Assembly: GCF_900115825.1 (NCBI RefSeq)
Contig: NZ_FOXW01000004.1
Location: forward strand, 1-64,000
Length of the DNA stretch: 64,000 nt
Direction: 5' to 3'
Source of the DNA: Desemzia incerta
Lineage (GTDB): Bacteria > Bacillota > Bacilli > Lactobacillales > Carnobacteriaceae
The position numbers and the translations under genes were made by a program. The notes beneath the pieces were generated by a model that was given only the letters and a program-made list of their open reading frames with translations, did no database searches and was not told where the DNA came from. The first letter of the stretch is position 1; each line of letters begins with the position of its first letter. Below are positions 1 through 7,882 of the stretch, piece by piece.

Positions 1-362
1 GTAACTTCATCGAAGACTTTTTCTTTAAACTGCCGGTAAAGAGTTCGCATAGAACAGCTGATGATCATTTCTTTTCGTCCAATAATCACATCAGGAGTCC
101 AGCCTTGATTTACTTTTTCCTTGATATAGGTCTGTTGTTCTTTTGGTAAGATGATTCTCTGTCTGCCACACCGTTTCTTATTTTCTTTATATTGTTGGTA
201 GTAATCGAGGGCCGTATGGCCTTCTTTCAAGAAATGAATGCCATTATAAATGGTCGTTCGAGATCGTTTCAGGAACTCAGCAATTTTAGCGACTTTAATA
301 TTTTGGTGATAATAAGACTCTATCATCACTAATTCATCCGTGGTAAGATGGGTGTAGGTCAT
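1..362 (-). CDS. IS30-family transposase, N-terminal part
   Basis: About 120 residues are readable before the window edge. They start MTYTHLTTDELVMIESYY and continue with a helix-turn-helix (residues about 20-45, IKVAKIAEFLKRSRTTIY). A basic segment follows, then WTPDVIIGRK, an order typical of the N-terminus of IS30 transposases. The catalytic DDE domain would lie to the left of the window, so intactness cannot be judged. The ATG is at 360-362. Family assignment rests on the start, the HTH and the W-T/S-P-D/E motif. Confidence 0.8.
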   Translation of the reverse strand, partial: MTYTHLTTDELVMIESYYHQNIKVAKIAEFLKRSRTTIYNGIHFLKEGHTALDYYQQYKENKKRCGRQRIILPKEQQTYIKEKVNQGWTPDVIIGRKEMIISCSMRTLYRQFKEKVFDEV

Positions 363-455
363 TCGTGATCACTCCTATGTTTTCTTTGGTCGGAAATACA
401 TTTTGAGTGTACCACGAATGGCTTTTTTATTTGTCTAGCTTAATTTTACAATCGG
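1..455 (-). mobile_element. IS30-family element, one end, running off the left edge
   Basis: The transposase start region lies at 1-362. Upstream of it is about 90 bp of AT-rich non-coding DNA ending near 455 in a sequence that reads, on the minus strand, GATTGTAAAATTAAGCTAG. This is placed where an IS30-type terminal repeat would be. The outer boundary is an estimate because the other end is outside the window and no target duplication can be checked. The element sits about 75 bp from the end of the neighbouring broken membrane-protein gene. Confidence 0.6.
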
Positions 456-595
456 CGGTATTAGAAAAGTTAGGAGCTTTAATGAGTTTTTTTATTAATA
501 CAAATCGTACACCCTTTTGGTTAAATAATCTAGTCTTCCCATCCGCAAAGATCATAATCTTGAGATTGTGCGCTGCTGAGTGACATTTCTACCAC

Positions 596-1573
596 CTAAT
601 TGGCATTATTTAATCCTCTGCAATTCGCACTGTAATGATATTTCGTTCCGCTGTCGGGCGCAACGTATACAACGTTAGAAATTTTTTCCGATTGTTTCGG
701 TTGAGCTTGCGATTTTTGAGCTGCTTTCGACTCTTCAGCTTTTTTAGCTGCTTGTTTTTCTTCTTCTTTCTTCTCAGATGCAATCAGAGCTTGACGTTCT
801 TCTTCTGCTTTTTGAGCAGCGATCTCAGCTTGACGTTCTTCTTCTGCTTTACGCTCCTCTTCAGCAACGCGCTCTTGTTCTTCAACGACAGTTTTTGTTT
901 GTTGCAAACGTGAATTCAATGCGTCATTTTGAACCACTAGTCCAGCTGTTAGAACTTCTGCTTCTTCAACAGCAGCTCTTGTTTCTTCCTGTTCAGCTTT
1001 TTCGAGCGCAGCTTCTACAGCCAGGATTTTTTCTTCTTCAATTTTTACAGTTTCTTCTATTTTAGTTAAACGATCAGCAAACGATTCGTTTTCTTGAGTT
1101 AAGCTGCTGATCAACGTAAAGGCTTTATCGTAATTTTCTCTTGTTGGTTCGCTTTCAGCTAATTCTAGAGCACTTTCAATATCTTTCAGCTGTCGCGCTT
1201 GTTTTTCAGCTTCTTCTTTCTTTTCTTGCTCTTCCTGTTCCTTTTGAAGAGCAAGCTGCTCAGCTTTTTCTTTAGCTTCGATTTCTTGTTCAGCGGCAGA
1301 CGGCTTCACTTCCACGATTGGCGACTCGCTATCAAAATCCCCATATTCATTTGCAAAAGCAAACATGATGACTCCTGCAAACAATATCCCAATAGCTTTT
1401 CGTTTATCTCTACGTCTAATAAGCGTATATACCAAACGTACTAACCCGAAAAGTATCGTGAACACTCCAATGACATACATAGTGTCAAAAAAACCGCCCG
1501 CTGTAATTAATATTAGAACAAATAGTCCCAAAACTATTCCTAAAACCACTTTTTTATTTTTTACCAAATTCAT
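596..1573 (-). CDS. Membrane-anchored coiled-coil protein, C-terminus cut by an in-frame amber stop
   Basis: The start is taken as the ATG at 1573, preceded by a clear AGGAGG. The protein (325 aa) has about three N-terminal membrane segments (residues about 8-75). A long E/A/K/Q-rich coiled coil follows (about 95-290, with several EERQAE-type repeats). It ends with the beginning of a small C-terminal motif, YVAPDSGTKYHYSANCRGL. Reading stops at TAG (596-598). The same frame stays open for another 21 codons (533-595) ending DLCGWED and a second TAG at 530-532. That tail supplies the second cysteine expected for this motif, so the amber codon probably truncates an ancestral 347-residue protein. 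The function is unknown; an envelope stress or cell-surface role would be only a guess. Confidence 0.8.
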   Translation of the reverse strand: MNLVKNKKVVLGIVLGLFVLILITAGGFFDTMYVIGVFTILFGLVRLVYTLIRRRDKRKAIGILFAGVIMFAFANEYGDFDSESPIVEVKPSAAEQEIEAKEKAEQLALQKEQEEQEKKEEAEKQARQLKDIESALELAESEPTRENYDKAFTLISSLTQENESFADRLTKIEETVKIEEEKILAVEAALEKAEQEETRAAVEEAEVLTAGLVVQNDALNSRLQQTKTVVEEQERVAEEERKAEEERQAEIAAQKAEEERQALIASEKKEEEKQAAKKAEESKAAQKSQAQPKQSEKISNVVYVAPDSGTKYHYSANCRGLNNAN

Positions 1574-1689
1574 GCTTTTCCTCCTGTAACTCTTTCCCGA
1601 CCTATGCATCCAACACGATTCTTATGTAAGTATTGTTTCTCTAAATGCCTTCTCCTTTCTTTATAAGTCTGTTATTTAACTTACTATAA

Positions 1690-1722
1690 CAAAAAAACTG
1701 ATGTCTTTAAGCTCAACATCAG
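1690..1722 (-). terminator. Rho-independent terminator of the NERD gene
   Basis: Inverted repeat CTGATGT / ACATCAG (1698-1704 and 1716-1722). On the minus strand it is followed by seven T residues. It lies 145 bp past the end of the leftward NERD gene and before the next leftward gene. Confidence 0.75.
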
Positions 1723-1866
1723 CCTTTCGGGTACGCAAATAAATATTTTTTCGTTTTTGGTTCACAATTGTTTCACACATTTAACTACTTGGGCTTTAAT
1801 TTAGGCCAATTATCTACTTTCAAAGTAGATATCCATATGTATAATGTTCAATATTGTTTACTAGAA

Positions 1867-2559
1867 TCAACTCTTCCGTTGCAGCTTCTCATTGATTTTT
1901 TGGATGTGCACTTCTTGAACTTCTTTGCTGGCTCGTATATATGGTCTAAGTATATGATAATAGTTCTTTATATCTTCAGCAGTTAACTTCGTACTAGATC
2001 TTGCTAAGATTTGTTTAATAGTACTATTCAATCGATTTTTCTTTAATACATGTACATTATCACTAGTTACTGTAATTTTTTTCAACTCACAATCATCGCT
2101 GAAAACGATCAATGATTGGATCAGCGAGTCTTCTGTAACGCCCAGCACTTCTTTCAAAGCCGAAATATGCCCTTTATTTTGCCAAATGGGATTGAAAAAT
2201 TTAAACTTTTTCTTATTTGGAAAAGTCTGGGTCCATTGCCGGTGTTTTTCATCACCGAAAATCCATCCTTGATAGTTTTTGGATTCAACCACAAAAAATC
2301 CATATTTAGTGATTATCAATAAATCGATCTCTGTAGTGCTTCCATCCTTTTTAGGAATATAAAGATTGGTTAAAAGCAATTTCGAGATCTTTAGTTGTTC
2401 TAATCTTCGGTAAATATAATATTCTCCGCTGTTTCCTTTATCAAAAAAGGTTTCCCAATATGTGTGGTTGCTGACTTTTCGATATCTTGACCGGTTAAAT
2501 TCCCTATAATTCATGTAAAAAATGAATAGGGGGATAAATAATAGCATTAAAACAATCAT
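1867..2559 (-). CDS. NERD (nuclease-related) domain protein
   Basis: This 230-residue protein starts with one hydrophobic segment (about residues 1-18, MIVLMLLFIPLFIFY). A NERD domain follows at about 40-150. Its characteristic residues are visible: GEYYIYRRL, then TEIDLLIITKYGFFVVESKN with the acidic D and the ExK pair, and GWIFGD. NERD domains resemble the core of PD-(D/E)xK endonucleases, but the substrate is generally unknown. The open frame could extend 12 codons upstream to a TTG at 2595. The ATG at 2559 is preferred because a GGAGG lies upstream, though at 13 nt the spacing is long. The gene is monocistronic between hairpins. Confidence 0.75.
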   Translation of the reverse strand: MIVLMLLFIPLFIFYMNYREFNRSRYRKVSNHTYWETFFDKGNSGEYYIYRRLEQLKISKLLLTNLYIPKKDGSTTEIDLLIITKYGFFVVESKNYQGWIFGDEKHRQWTQTFPNKKKFKFFNPIWQNKGHISALKEVLGVTEDSLIQSLIVFSDDCELKKITVTSDNVHVLKKNRLNSTIKQILARSSTKLTAEDIKNYYHILRPYIRASKEVQEVHIQKINEKLQRKS

Positions 2560-2964
2560 TTGACTTATAATTCCTCCATTTCTATATTTTTCCAACCCAT
2601 CTATTATATCAAAAAATCATGCTTAAAATTTGATAACTTCACTTACATCACTATTTTGACAAAACAAAGAATGCTAGTTGGAGCAAAAAAAATAAAAGAA
2701 ATACAAAGGATTTTATCTCATGATTGGATACAGGCTAAAAACCTAGATGTTTCCTATTCTAAAATAATTTCACCAGACTTCAAACATACCGATTTTGGCC
2801 ATTAGCTCCTCCAATCGCTTACTCATGGACGACTGCTACACACTAAACAGCCATGACGCATCTTTTGTAGATGCTCATGGCCGTTTCATTTATTCATTTC
2901 GTCCATGAGCTGCATTTCATGCTGACTCATGGCCAATTAAACCATTATTGTATTCCCATACAAT
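2560..2964. other. Intergenic region with no convincing gene
   Basis: This 405-bp stretch lies between uvsE and the NERD gene, both leftward. It holds an AT-rich open frame of about 45 codons at 2671-2805 (plus strand) that has no Shine-Dalgarno site and no recognisable motif. It also contains the nested hairpins annotated at 2822-2909. Nothing else is supported. Confidence 0.6.
2822..2909. repeat. Nested inverted repeats (two concentric stems)
   Basis: The outer arms are CTCATGGACGA (2822-2832) and TCGTCCATGAG (2899-2909), a perfect 11-bp match. Inside lies a 13-bp stem with one bulged C, GCCATGA-C-GCATCT / AGATGC-TCATGGC (about 2850-2881), with a 5-nt loop. Neither stem has a strong T-tract on either strand, so it is not a textbook terminator. 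It could be an RNA stability element after uvsE, or a short mobile hairpin. Confidence 0.6.
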
Positions 2965-4227
2965 CTATAAATCAAAATACAAAGAATGTTTCAAATACGT
3001 TTGGTCGTATTTATCGGTGAATCTTTTCAATTGTCGTTTCAGAGTAGCGAGTGTCGCCGTGTCTTCTTCGAATTTTTTCAAATTGCGTTTAAAAGCTGTC
3101 ACGTCTTTCAATTCTGCTTGGTCTCTAAAGTAACCCCACACATGTTGGGCAGCATTGATAGCATCGCCTTTATCGATTTCTTGTTCCAAGGCTTGTTCGA
3201 TCAGTTGATAAAATTCTTCTGCCGGGTAAGCCTCTTTGTCTTTCAAGAGAGTTCTGATTTGCTGGTATATCGGTTGCGAGCGTTCCAAAATCGTATATTT
3301 GTAGCGCGCCCACTCTTTCTCCAAAGCACCGATCCCTCTTTCAGGCTGCGTCGCATTGATGCATTTCACAGTAGAAATGTTTTTATCTTTCACTTCCAGC
3401 ATAATGTCGATCGTCGGGTCTTCTAATTTGCGGTAAAACTCCATAAACGTGTCTAAGTAAATCGTCTTCGTATGTGCTCCATCACGTTTTCCAGGATCTT
3501 GCTGAGAGTAGTGCATTTTTTGGCGACCATCTTCCGGCTTCCACGTTTTTGACGTTTCATGGATCCAGTAATAGTCGTCTCGAGCTTCTTCTGGCGGATT
3601 GATCGCATGGTGCAGATTATCGTAGACAACCGGACTTCCAGTCTGCCGAGAAATTTCCAATACATCTTCCACCGTATACAACCGGTCATCGTTTTCGATG
3701 ATCAATCGTTTTTGAATCGGTTCATCCAACCGAGCAAAATTTTGTACAAACCGCTCCATAGCCGTCTCTTTATCGCCGTAAACTCCGCCAACATGCAAGA
3801 CCATTTTGTGGCTGTAATCCACCCCAAGGCATTCCATGATCAAATTGTGGTAACGCAGATCCTCGATCGCACGTTCCACCACCCCTTCATCCGGCGAATT
3901 CAATACCGTGTATTGACCTGGATGAAAGGACACGCGCATCCCACTGTTGATGATCTTTTGCCCAATACGCTGGAAGTCCTCTTTATACAAATCCCACCAC
4001 GGCAAGCTGTTTACCGGACTCGAACCAAACGGAATCAAATCTGAACTGATTCGGTACAACATAATGCCTTCTTTGATATTGTAGTCGACCATTTTTTCAA
4101 ATGCCGCTAAATTGTGCTGAATCACTTCCATCAATTTCTCTTCTGTCGCGTTCTTCTTGATCACGCTGCTCATGTTCGTGTCCGGAACTCCCACGACCAG
4201 ACAAGCATACCCAATACTCACTGCCAT
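2965..4227 (-). CDS. uvsE: UV damage endonuclease UvsE/UVDE
   Basis: This enzyme nicks DNA immediately 5' of UV photoproducts and abasic sites, starting an alternative excision-repair route. The 420-residue protein is a TIM barrel, with the family metal ligands recognisable in SFHPGQY (about 100-106), LHVGGVYGDKE (about 144-154), LIIENDD (175-181) and NLHHAINP (204-211). The N-terminal GYACL and the ISSDLIPFGS segment are also typical. The C-terminal 100 residues form an extension seen in many Gram-positive homologues. The start is the ATG at 4227 with AAAGG just upstream. It is transcribed alone, away from the VIT-family gene. No LexA-type box was recognised upstream. Confidence 0.95.
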   Translation of the reverse strand: MAVSIGYACLVVGVPDTNMSSVIKKNATEEKLMEVIQHNLAAFEKMVDYNIKEGIMLYRISSDLIPFGSSPVNSLPWWDLYKEDFQRIGQKIINSGMRVSFHPGQYTVLNSPDEGVVERAIEDLRYHNLIMECLGVDYSHKMVLHVGGVYGDKETAMERFVQNFARLDEPIQKRLIIENDDRLYTVEDVLEISRQTGSPVVYDNLHHAINPPEEARDDYYWIHETSKTWKPEDGRQKMHYSQQDPGKRDGAHTKTIYLDTFMEFYRKLEDPTIDIMLEVKDKNISTVKCINATQPERGIGALEKEWARYKYTILERSQPIYQQIRTLLKDKEAYPAEEFYQLIEQALEQEIDKGDAINAAQHVWGYFRDQAELKDVTAFKRNLKKFEEDTATLATLKRQLKRFTDKYDQTYLKHSLYFDL

Positions 4228-4337
4228 CCATCCTTTTAATTACATATTTCGTTGCTTTTCCATAGTCTCTCTCATTTTGCCACATTTTTCATGAGGAATA
4301 CAGAAAAGTGGACCGCAATTTGGCGTTGCGTGCGGGC

Positions 4338-4434
4338 CTATTAGTCAAGTGACCATTTAGGAAGAACCCACTTGACTAATAGACAGCTTCTATTGATCAA
4401 GTGAACCCCTTTTGAGTCACCACTTGATTAATAG
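4338..4434. repeat. Two tandem hairpins built from the same 14-bp arm
   Basis: Four related 14-mers alternate in orientation: CTATTAGTCAAGTG (4338-4351), CACTTGACTAATAG (4369-4382), CTATTGATCAAGTG (4390-4403) and CACTTGATTAATAG (4421-4434). The first pair is perfectly complementary; the second has one mismatch. The loops are 17 nt each. The cluster lies in the divergent spacer between uvsE and the VIT gene, about 105 bp before the latter's start. Confidence 0.8.
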
Positions 4435-4539
4435 AACATCTCAGTCTGCATATTGCTCAAAATTACACAAATAATCCTTGTATTTTGCATCATTGCGTTT
4501 TATAGTGGAATTGACAAAACAAGGAAAGAGGTGATTCTT

Positions 4540-5238
4540 ATGAAAAGTAAAGCCAAACAATTTCAAGGCGGCGAATACATCAAGAGTATGGTCTACGGCG
4601 GTTTGGACGGGATCATCACTACTTTCGCTGTCGTATCAGGAGTTGCAGGAGCTTCTTTACCCCTCAAAATCGTCATTATTTTAGGTTTTTCAAACCTATT
4701 AGCGGATGGTTTCTCAATGGCAGTTGGAGACTATTTGTCCAGCAAATCGGAAAAAGAATACCAAGAAGGCATCACCCACCAAACGAAATTAGCTATTAAA
4801 AGCAACTATCAAGAAGAAGTCCACAAAATGACACAAGCCTATGAAGTGGAAGGACTCTCAAAAGAAGACGCAGAAACTATTGCTGCGACTTTAGCTAAAT
4901 ACGAGACTCCATTTGTGAATCAGTTATCAAGTCAAGCATACGGAAATAACCACAAAGAAGAAGATCCGATAAAAAATGCTTTAGTAACATTCTTTTCTTT
5001 TTTTGTTTTCGGTTTGGTTCCTTTGCTGGCCTACATTCTTTCAACATTTATCCCCTTCTTGCTGGAGAATGCTTTTTTGCTGGCTTCTATTTTGACCGGT
5101 ACCACGTTATTTACTTTAGGAGCTGTAAAATCTCGCATCACTCAATCCAACTGGATGCGATCCGGCATGGAAATGTTGACGGTCGGGGGTCTAGCAGCAG
5201 TTGTCGCTTATTTAGTCGGATTTGTGTTGGGCGGATAA
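4540..5238 (+). CDS. VIT1/CCC1-family (DUF125) membrane protein, probable iron/manganese transporter
   Basis: This 232-residue membrane protein starts at the ATG at 4540, 8 nt after AAAGAGGTG; an upstream in-frame ATG at 4453 has no such site. The family signature is clear. The first membrane helix region is [20 protein letters not shown], then [21 protein letters not shown] cytoplasmic acidic segment (about 75-125) follows, where the family binds metal, then three C-terminal membrane spans. Yeast and plant relatives carry Fe2+ or Mn2+ into vacuoles; bacterial members are presumed to export these metals. The gene is monocistronic and ends at a strong bidirectional hairpin. Confidence 0.88.
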   Translation: MKSKAKQFQGGEYIKSMVYGGLDGIITTFAVVSGVAGASLPLKIVIILGFSNLLADGFSMAVGDYLSSKSEKEYQEGITHQTKLAIKSNYQEEVHKMTQAYEVEGLSKEDAETIAATLAKYETPFVNQLSSQAYGNNHKEEDPIKNALVTFFSFFVFGLVPLLAYILSTFIPFLLENAFLLASILTGTTLFTLGAVKSRITQSNWMRSGMEMLTVGGLAAVVAYLVGFVLGG

Positions 5239-5275
5239 CCATAATCACCTTTAGCAACTTGAAGTATCTGCATGC

Positions 5276-5317
5276 AAAGAAGCTGCCAACATCTAAAAAG
5301 GTGCTGGCAGCTTCTTT
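5276..5317. terminator. Bidirectional terminator between the VIT-family and HAD genes
   Basis: Perfect 13-bp inverted repeat AAAGAAGCTGCCA / TGGCAGCTTCTTT (5276-5288, 5305-5317) between convergent genes. Confidence 0.88.
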
Positions 5318-5348
5318 ACTTTTATGGATTAACCGTACTGCTTCATCA

Positions 5349-6050
5349 TCAAACTAAACTTTTAACGTATTCATAGACTTGCTGATCGCTGGAAAATTGA
5401 ACAACGTTCTCGTCTTCCACCGATTCCTCATTCACATTGTAGTATACAGCTGCCCAATCGTTCTTCATGCAACCTAGTATGTCATTTTCATAGTGGTCCC
5501 CGATGTACAAAATCTCGCTGCCTGCCAACCCAAGGGAGTCTTCTACCACATTAAAAATTTCTCTATTGGGTTTAGCCACACCGATCTCATCTGAAATGAA
5601 ACTCTTTTCAACCGGTATTTGCTTATCTACCCCTAAATACTGCAGCTTACTCGCTTGTGTTGCAGCAGCACCATTCGTTAACACAAACAATTCCATACCG
5701 ATAGATCGAAGGTAATCGATCAGTTTCGCCATCCCGGGTCTCAATTCGATTTGTTTTTTATGGTAAAGATACAACTCATTGAACTTGAGCGCTTGTTCGT
5801 ATTTGAGTGGATGACCCAATCTTTGATACGTCGATAAAACCCGATCGATCTTAAACGTTGTTTCTCCTTTTAATCCTTTAGTAAACTTTTGGAACTCAAT
5901 CTGAGATTCCTCTTGAAAAACTTCATTGAACTCTTGAAAGGAAACCCCCGTTGTAACAACATCTTGTTCCATTGCTTGAAGAGTTCTCTCATATACTTGA
6001 TTCCTGTCATACAATGTATCATCTAAATCCAACCCAACTGCCTTGATCAC
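5349..6050 (-). CDS. HAD-superfamily phosphatase (YjjG/GS1-like)
   Basis: This 233-residue protein has the HAD motifs in order. Motif I is GLDLDDTLYDR with nucleophile D8 and acid D10. Motif II is VLTNGAA (about 121-127), the conserved lysine is in GVAKPNREIF, and motif III is YIGDHYENDI. A helical cap (about 20-95) marks subfamily I, which contains YjjG-type pyrimidine nucleotidases and other small-phosphate hydrolases. The substrate cannot be told from sequence. The start is GTG at 6050 with GCGGGA upstream. Monocistronic. Confidence 0.85.
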   Translation of the reverse strand: MIKAVGLDLDDTLYDRNQVYERTLQAMEQDVVTTGVSFQEFNEVFQEESQIEFQKFTKGLKGETTFKIDRVLSTYQRLGHPLKYEQALKFNELYLYHKKQIELRPGMAKLIDYLRSIGMELFVLTNGAAATQASKLQYLGVDKQIPVEKSFISDEIGVAKPNREIFNVVEDSLGLAGSEILYIGDHYENDILGCMKNDWAAVYYNVNEESVEDENVVQFSSDQQVYEYVKSLV

Positions 6051-6120
6051 TTTATCCCGCCTTATATATTATTCCACTTCGTATTATAGGGAGCCTATCT
6101 ACTATTGCAACCCCAGTTTT

Positions 6121-6275
6121 TGGTGCTAAAGGAACCAAAACTCCATTTGCGTGCCGTTTTACCAAATTTTAACCCTTAACCGGGACGCAAATTGGATTTG
6201 CGTCCCCTTTTTGAGAAAATTTTACCAATAATGAAACGCAACCGAATTTTGCGTTCCGTTTTTTCAAAAAATCAC
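6121..6275. repeat. Array of three related T-tailed hairpins (TTTGCGTNCC core)
   Basis: The core TTTGCGTNCC followed by T residues recurs at about 6146, 6197 and 6250. The middle copy is a perfect hairpin, GGGACGCAAAT (6182-6192) / ATTTGCGTCCC (6196-6206), followed by CTTTTT. The third pairs AACGCAA with TTGCGTT before GTTTTTT. The first is decayed. A fourth half-copy, GGAACGCAAAA, occurs near 6284. The array sits downstream of the leftward purine permease and upstream of the HAD gene. Confidence 0.7.
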
Positions 6276-6291
6276 TGCAAAAAGGAACGCA

Positions 6292-6333
6292 AAAAAGCGA
6301 GAACTGGTCTAGTGAACCATTTGCTCGCTTTTT
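6292..6333. terminator. Terminator of the purine permease gene
   Basis: Perfect 10-bp stem AAAAAGCGAG (6292-6301) / CTCGCTTTTT (6324-6333), starting 7 bp beyond the permease stop codon. The minus strand continues into TTTTTTGCG. Confidence 0.85.
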
Positions 6334-6339
6334 CTACTC

Positions 6340-7650
6340 TTATACGTTCAAGATCCACATGAACCCAACGAACACAAAGAACAATGCGTACATGATTGGT
6401 GAAACTTCTTTTCCACGTTTTGCAGCGATCATTGTGATCGGGTAGAAAATACAGCCCATTGCGATCCCGTCCGCGATACTATACGTCAATGGCATACCGA
6501 TCAGAATCAAGAATGCTGGAATTGCGATTTCCAATTTGCTCCAATCGATTTGGCTCAACGAATGCGTCATCAACACACCGACTAGAATCAAAGCAGGCGC
6601 CGTTACTTGAGGAGTCACTACGGACAACAACGGTGAAAAGAACAATCCAAAGATAAAGAAGATACCAGTTGTCACAGCTGTCAGTCCTGAACGACCTCCA
6701 ACAGCGATCCCTGCTGAAGACTCGACATACGCCCCAACAGGAGATGTCCCCAATAAAGAACCTGCCAGCATAGCTGTTGAGTCAGCCGCTAATGCTCTAC
6801 CGACACGAGGCATCTTGTTGCCTTTCATAAAGCCAGCTTGATTTGCCAATCCGACCAATGTTCCAGCAGTATCAAAGAAAGTAACCAATAAGAACGTCAA
6901 CACAACGACCCACAATTGGATCGAATTGATATCACCGACATGGTCCAACGCTACCAAGAACGTTGATGAAATGCTTGGTGCCGCTGAAACCAATTGATCA
7001 GGAGCTTGAATCAAGTCGGTTGCCAATCCTAAAAGAATGGTAGCGATCATTCCGATAAAAATACCGCCTGGTGTCTTTCTGATCATTAAGATAGCCGTTA
7101 CCACTAAACCAAAAATCGTTAACCAAGTAGAGCCTACCGTCAATGAACCCATCCCAACAAGCGTAGATTCATTTGAAACGATCAGACCGCCTTCGCTTAA
7201 TCCGATAAAGGCAATAAATAATCCAATACCGCCAGAAATCGCGTATTTCAAATCGGCCGGTATGGCTTCAATGATCCGCTCGCGCAATTTGAAAAACGTG
7301 ATCAGCATAAAAATCAACGACGCCACAAATACTGCAGCTAAAGTCGTTTGCCATGGAATGCCCATTCCTACACTCACTGAATAAGAGAAGAATGCGTTGA
7401 TCCCAAGCGCTGGTGCTGTGGCGATCGGGTAGCGTGCCAGAACCCCCATCAAAATACACCCTATAGCACTTGCTAAAGCTGTAGCTGTAAACACAGCCCC
7501 TTCGTCCATACCTGCTGCTCCCAATACACTCGGGTTTACAAATAAGATATACGCCATTGAAATAAAGGTCGTAAATCCGGCTAATATTTCTCGCCTAACG
7601 GTAGTATGTAACTGTTCCAATTCAAAATAAGAAGTGATTTTATTCTTCAT
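6340..7650 (-). CDS. NCS2-family (AzgA/PbuG-like) purine permease
   Basis: This 436-residue membrane protein has 13-14 hydrophobic segments. It begins with the AzgA-subfamily N-terminus (FELEQLHTTVRREILAGFTTF, ISMAYILFVNPSVL). It also has the conserved APALGINAFFSY segment in TM3 and TFFDTAGTLVGLANQ in the central region. COG2252 members take up adenine, guanine or hypoxanthine with protons; which base cannot be decided here. ATG at 7650 is preceded by GGAGG. The leader (7651-7882) shows no purine-riboswitch core, so control is not by that route as far as can be read. Confidence 0.92.
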   Translation of the reverse strand: MKNKITSYFELEQLHTTVRREILAGFTTFISMAYILFVNPSVLGAAGMDEGAVFTATALASAIGCILMGVLARYPIATAPALGINAFFSYSVSVGMGIPWQTTLAAVFVASLIFMLITFFKLRERIIEAIPADLKYAISGGIGLFIAFIGLSEGGLIVSNESTLVGMGSLTVGSTWLTIFGLVVTAILMIRKTPGGIFIGMIATILLGLATDLIQAPDQLVSAAPSISSTFLVALDHVGDINSIQLWVVVLTFLLVTFFDTAGTLVGLANQAGFMKGNKMPRVGRALAADSTAMLAGSLLGTSPVGAYVESSAGIAVGGRSGLTAVTTGIFFIFGLFFSPLLSVVTPQVTAPALILVGVLMTHSLSQIDWSKLEIAIPAFLILIGMPLTYSIADGIAMGCIFYPITMIAAKRGKEVSPIMYALFFVFVGFMWILNV

Positions 7651-7882
7651 GATGTTCCTCCAATAGTTAAGCTGTCATTAGTGCACAAAACAGCTCTTTT
7701 TCCTAAATCAACCTGAACCATCATATATCAAACCGCCCCTCAAGTAAATAAAATTGACGGAATTTATTTGATGAAAGCCTTATCTTACAAGCTTTTGGTC
7801 ACAGAGGACATATCATACTGGATACAGATAGGATAAGTGCTACAATAACGGCAGAAATACCCATCTGAAAGGAGCTGTTCAC

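Noticed and set aside
2671-2805. 45-codon frame on the plus strand
   Set aside because: No ribosome site, no family and very AT-rich. It lies between genes on the other strand; probably chance.
4338-4434. CRISPR-like repeat
   Set aside because: Alternating inverted arms with short loops and no spacer diversity; no cas genes nearby.
7651-7882. Possible purine riboswitch before the purine permease gene
   Set aside because: The conserved core positions (TATA...loop sequences and the closing stem) could not be found on the minus strand; only weak promoter-like text is visible.
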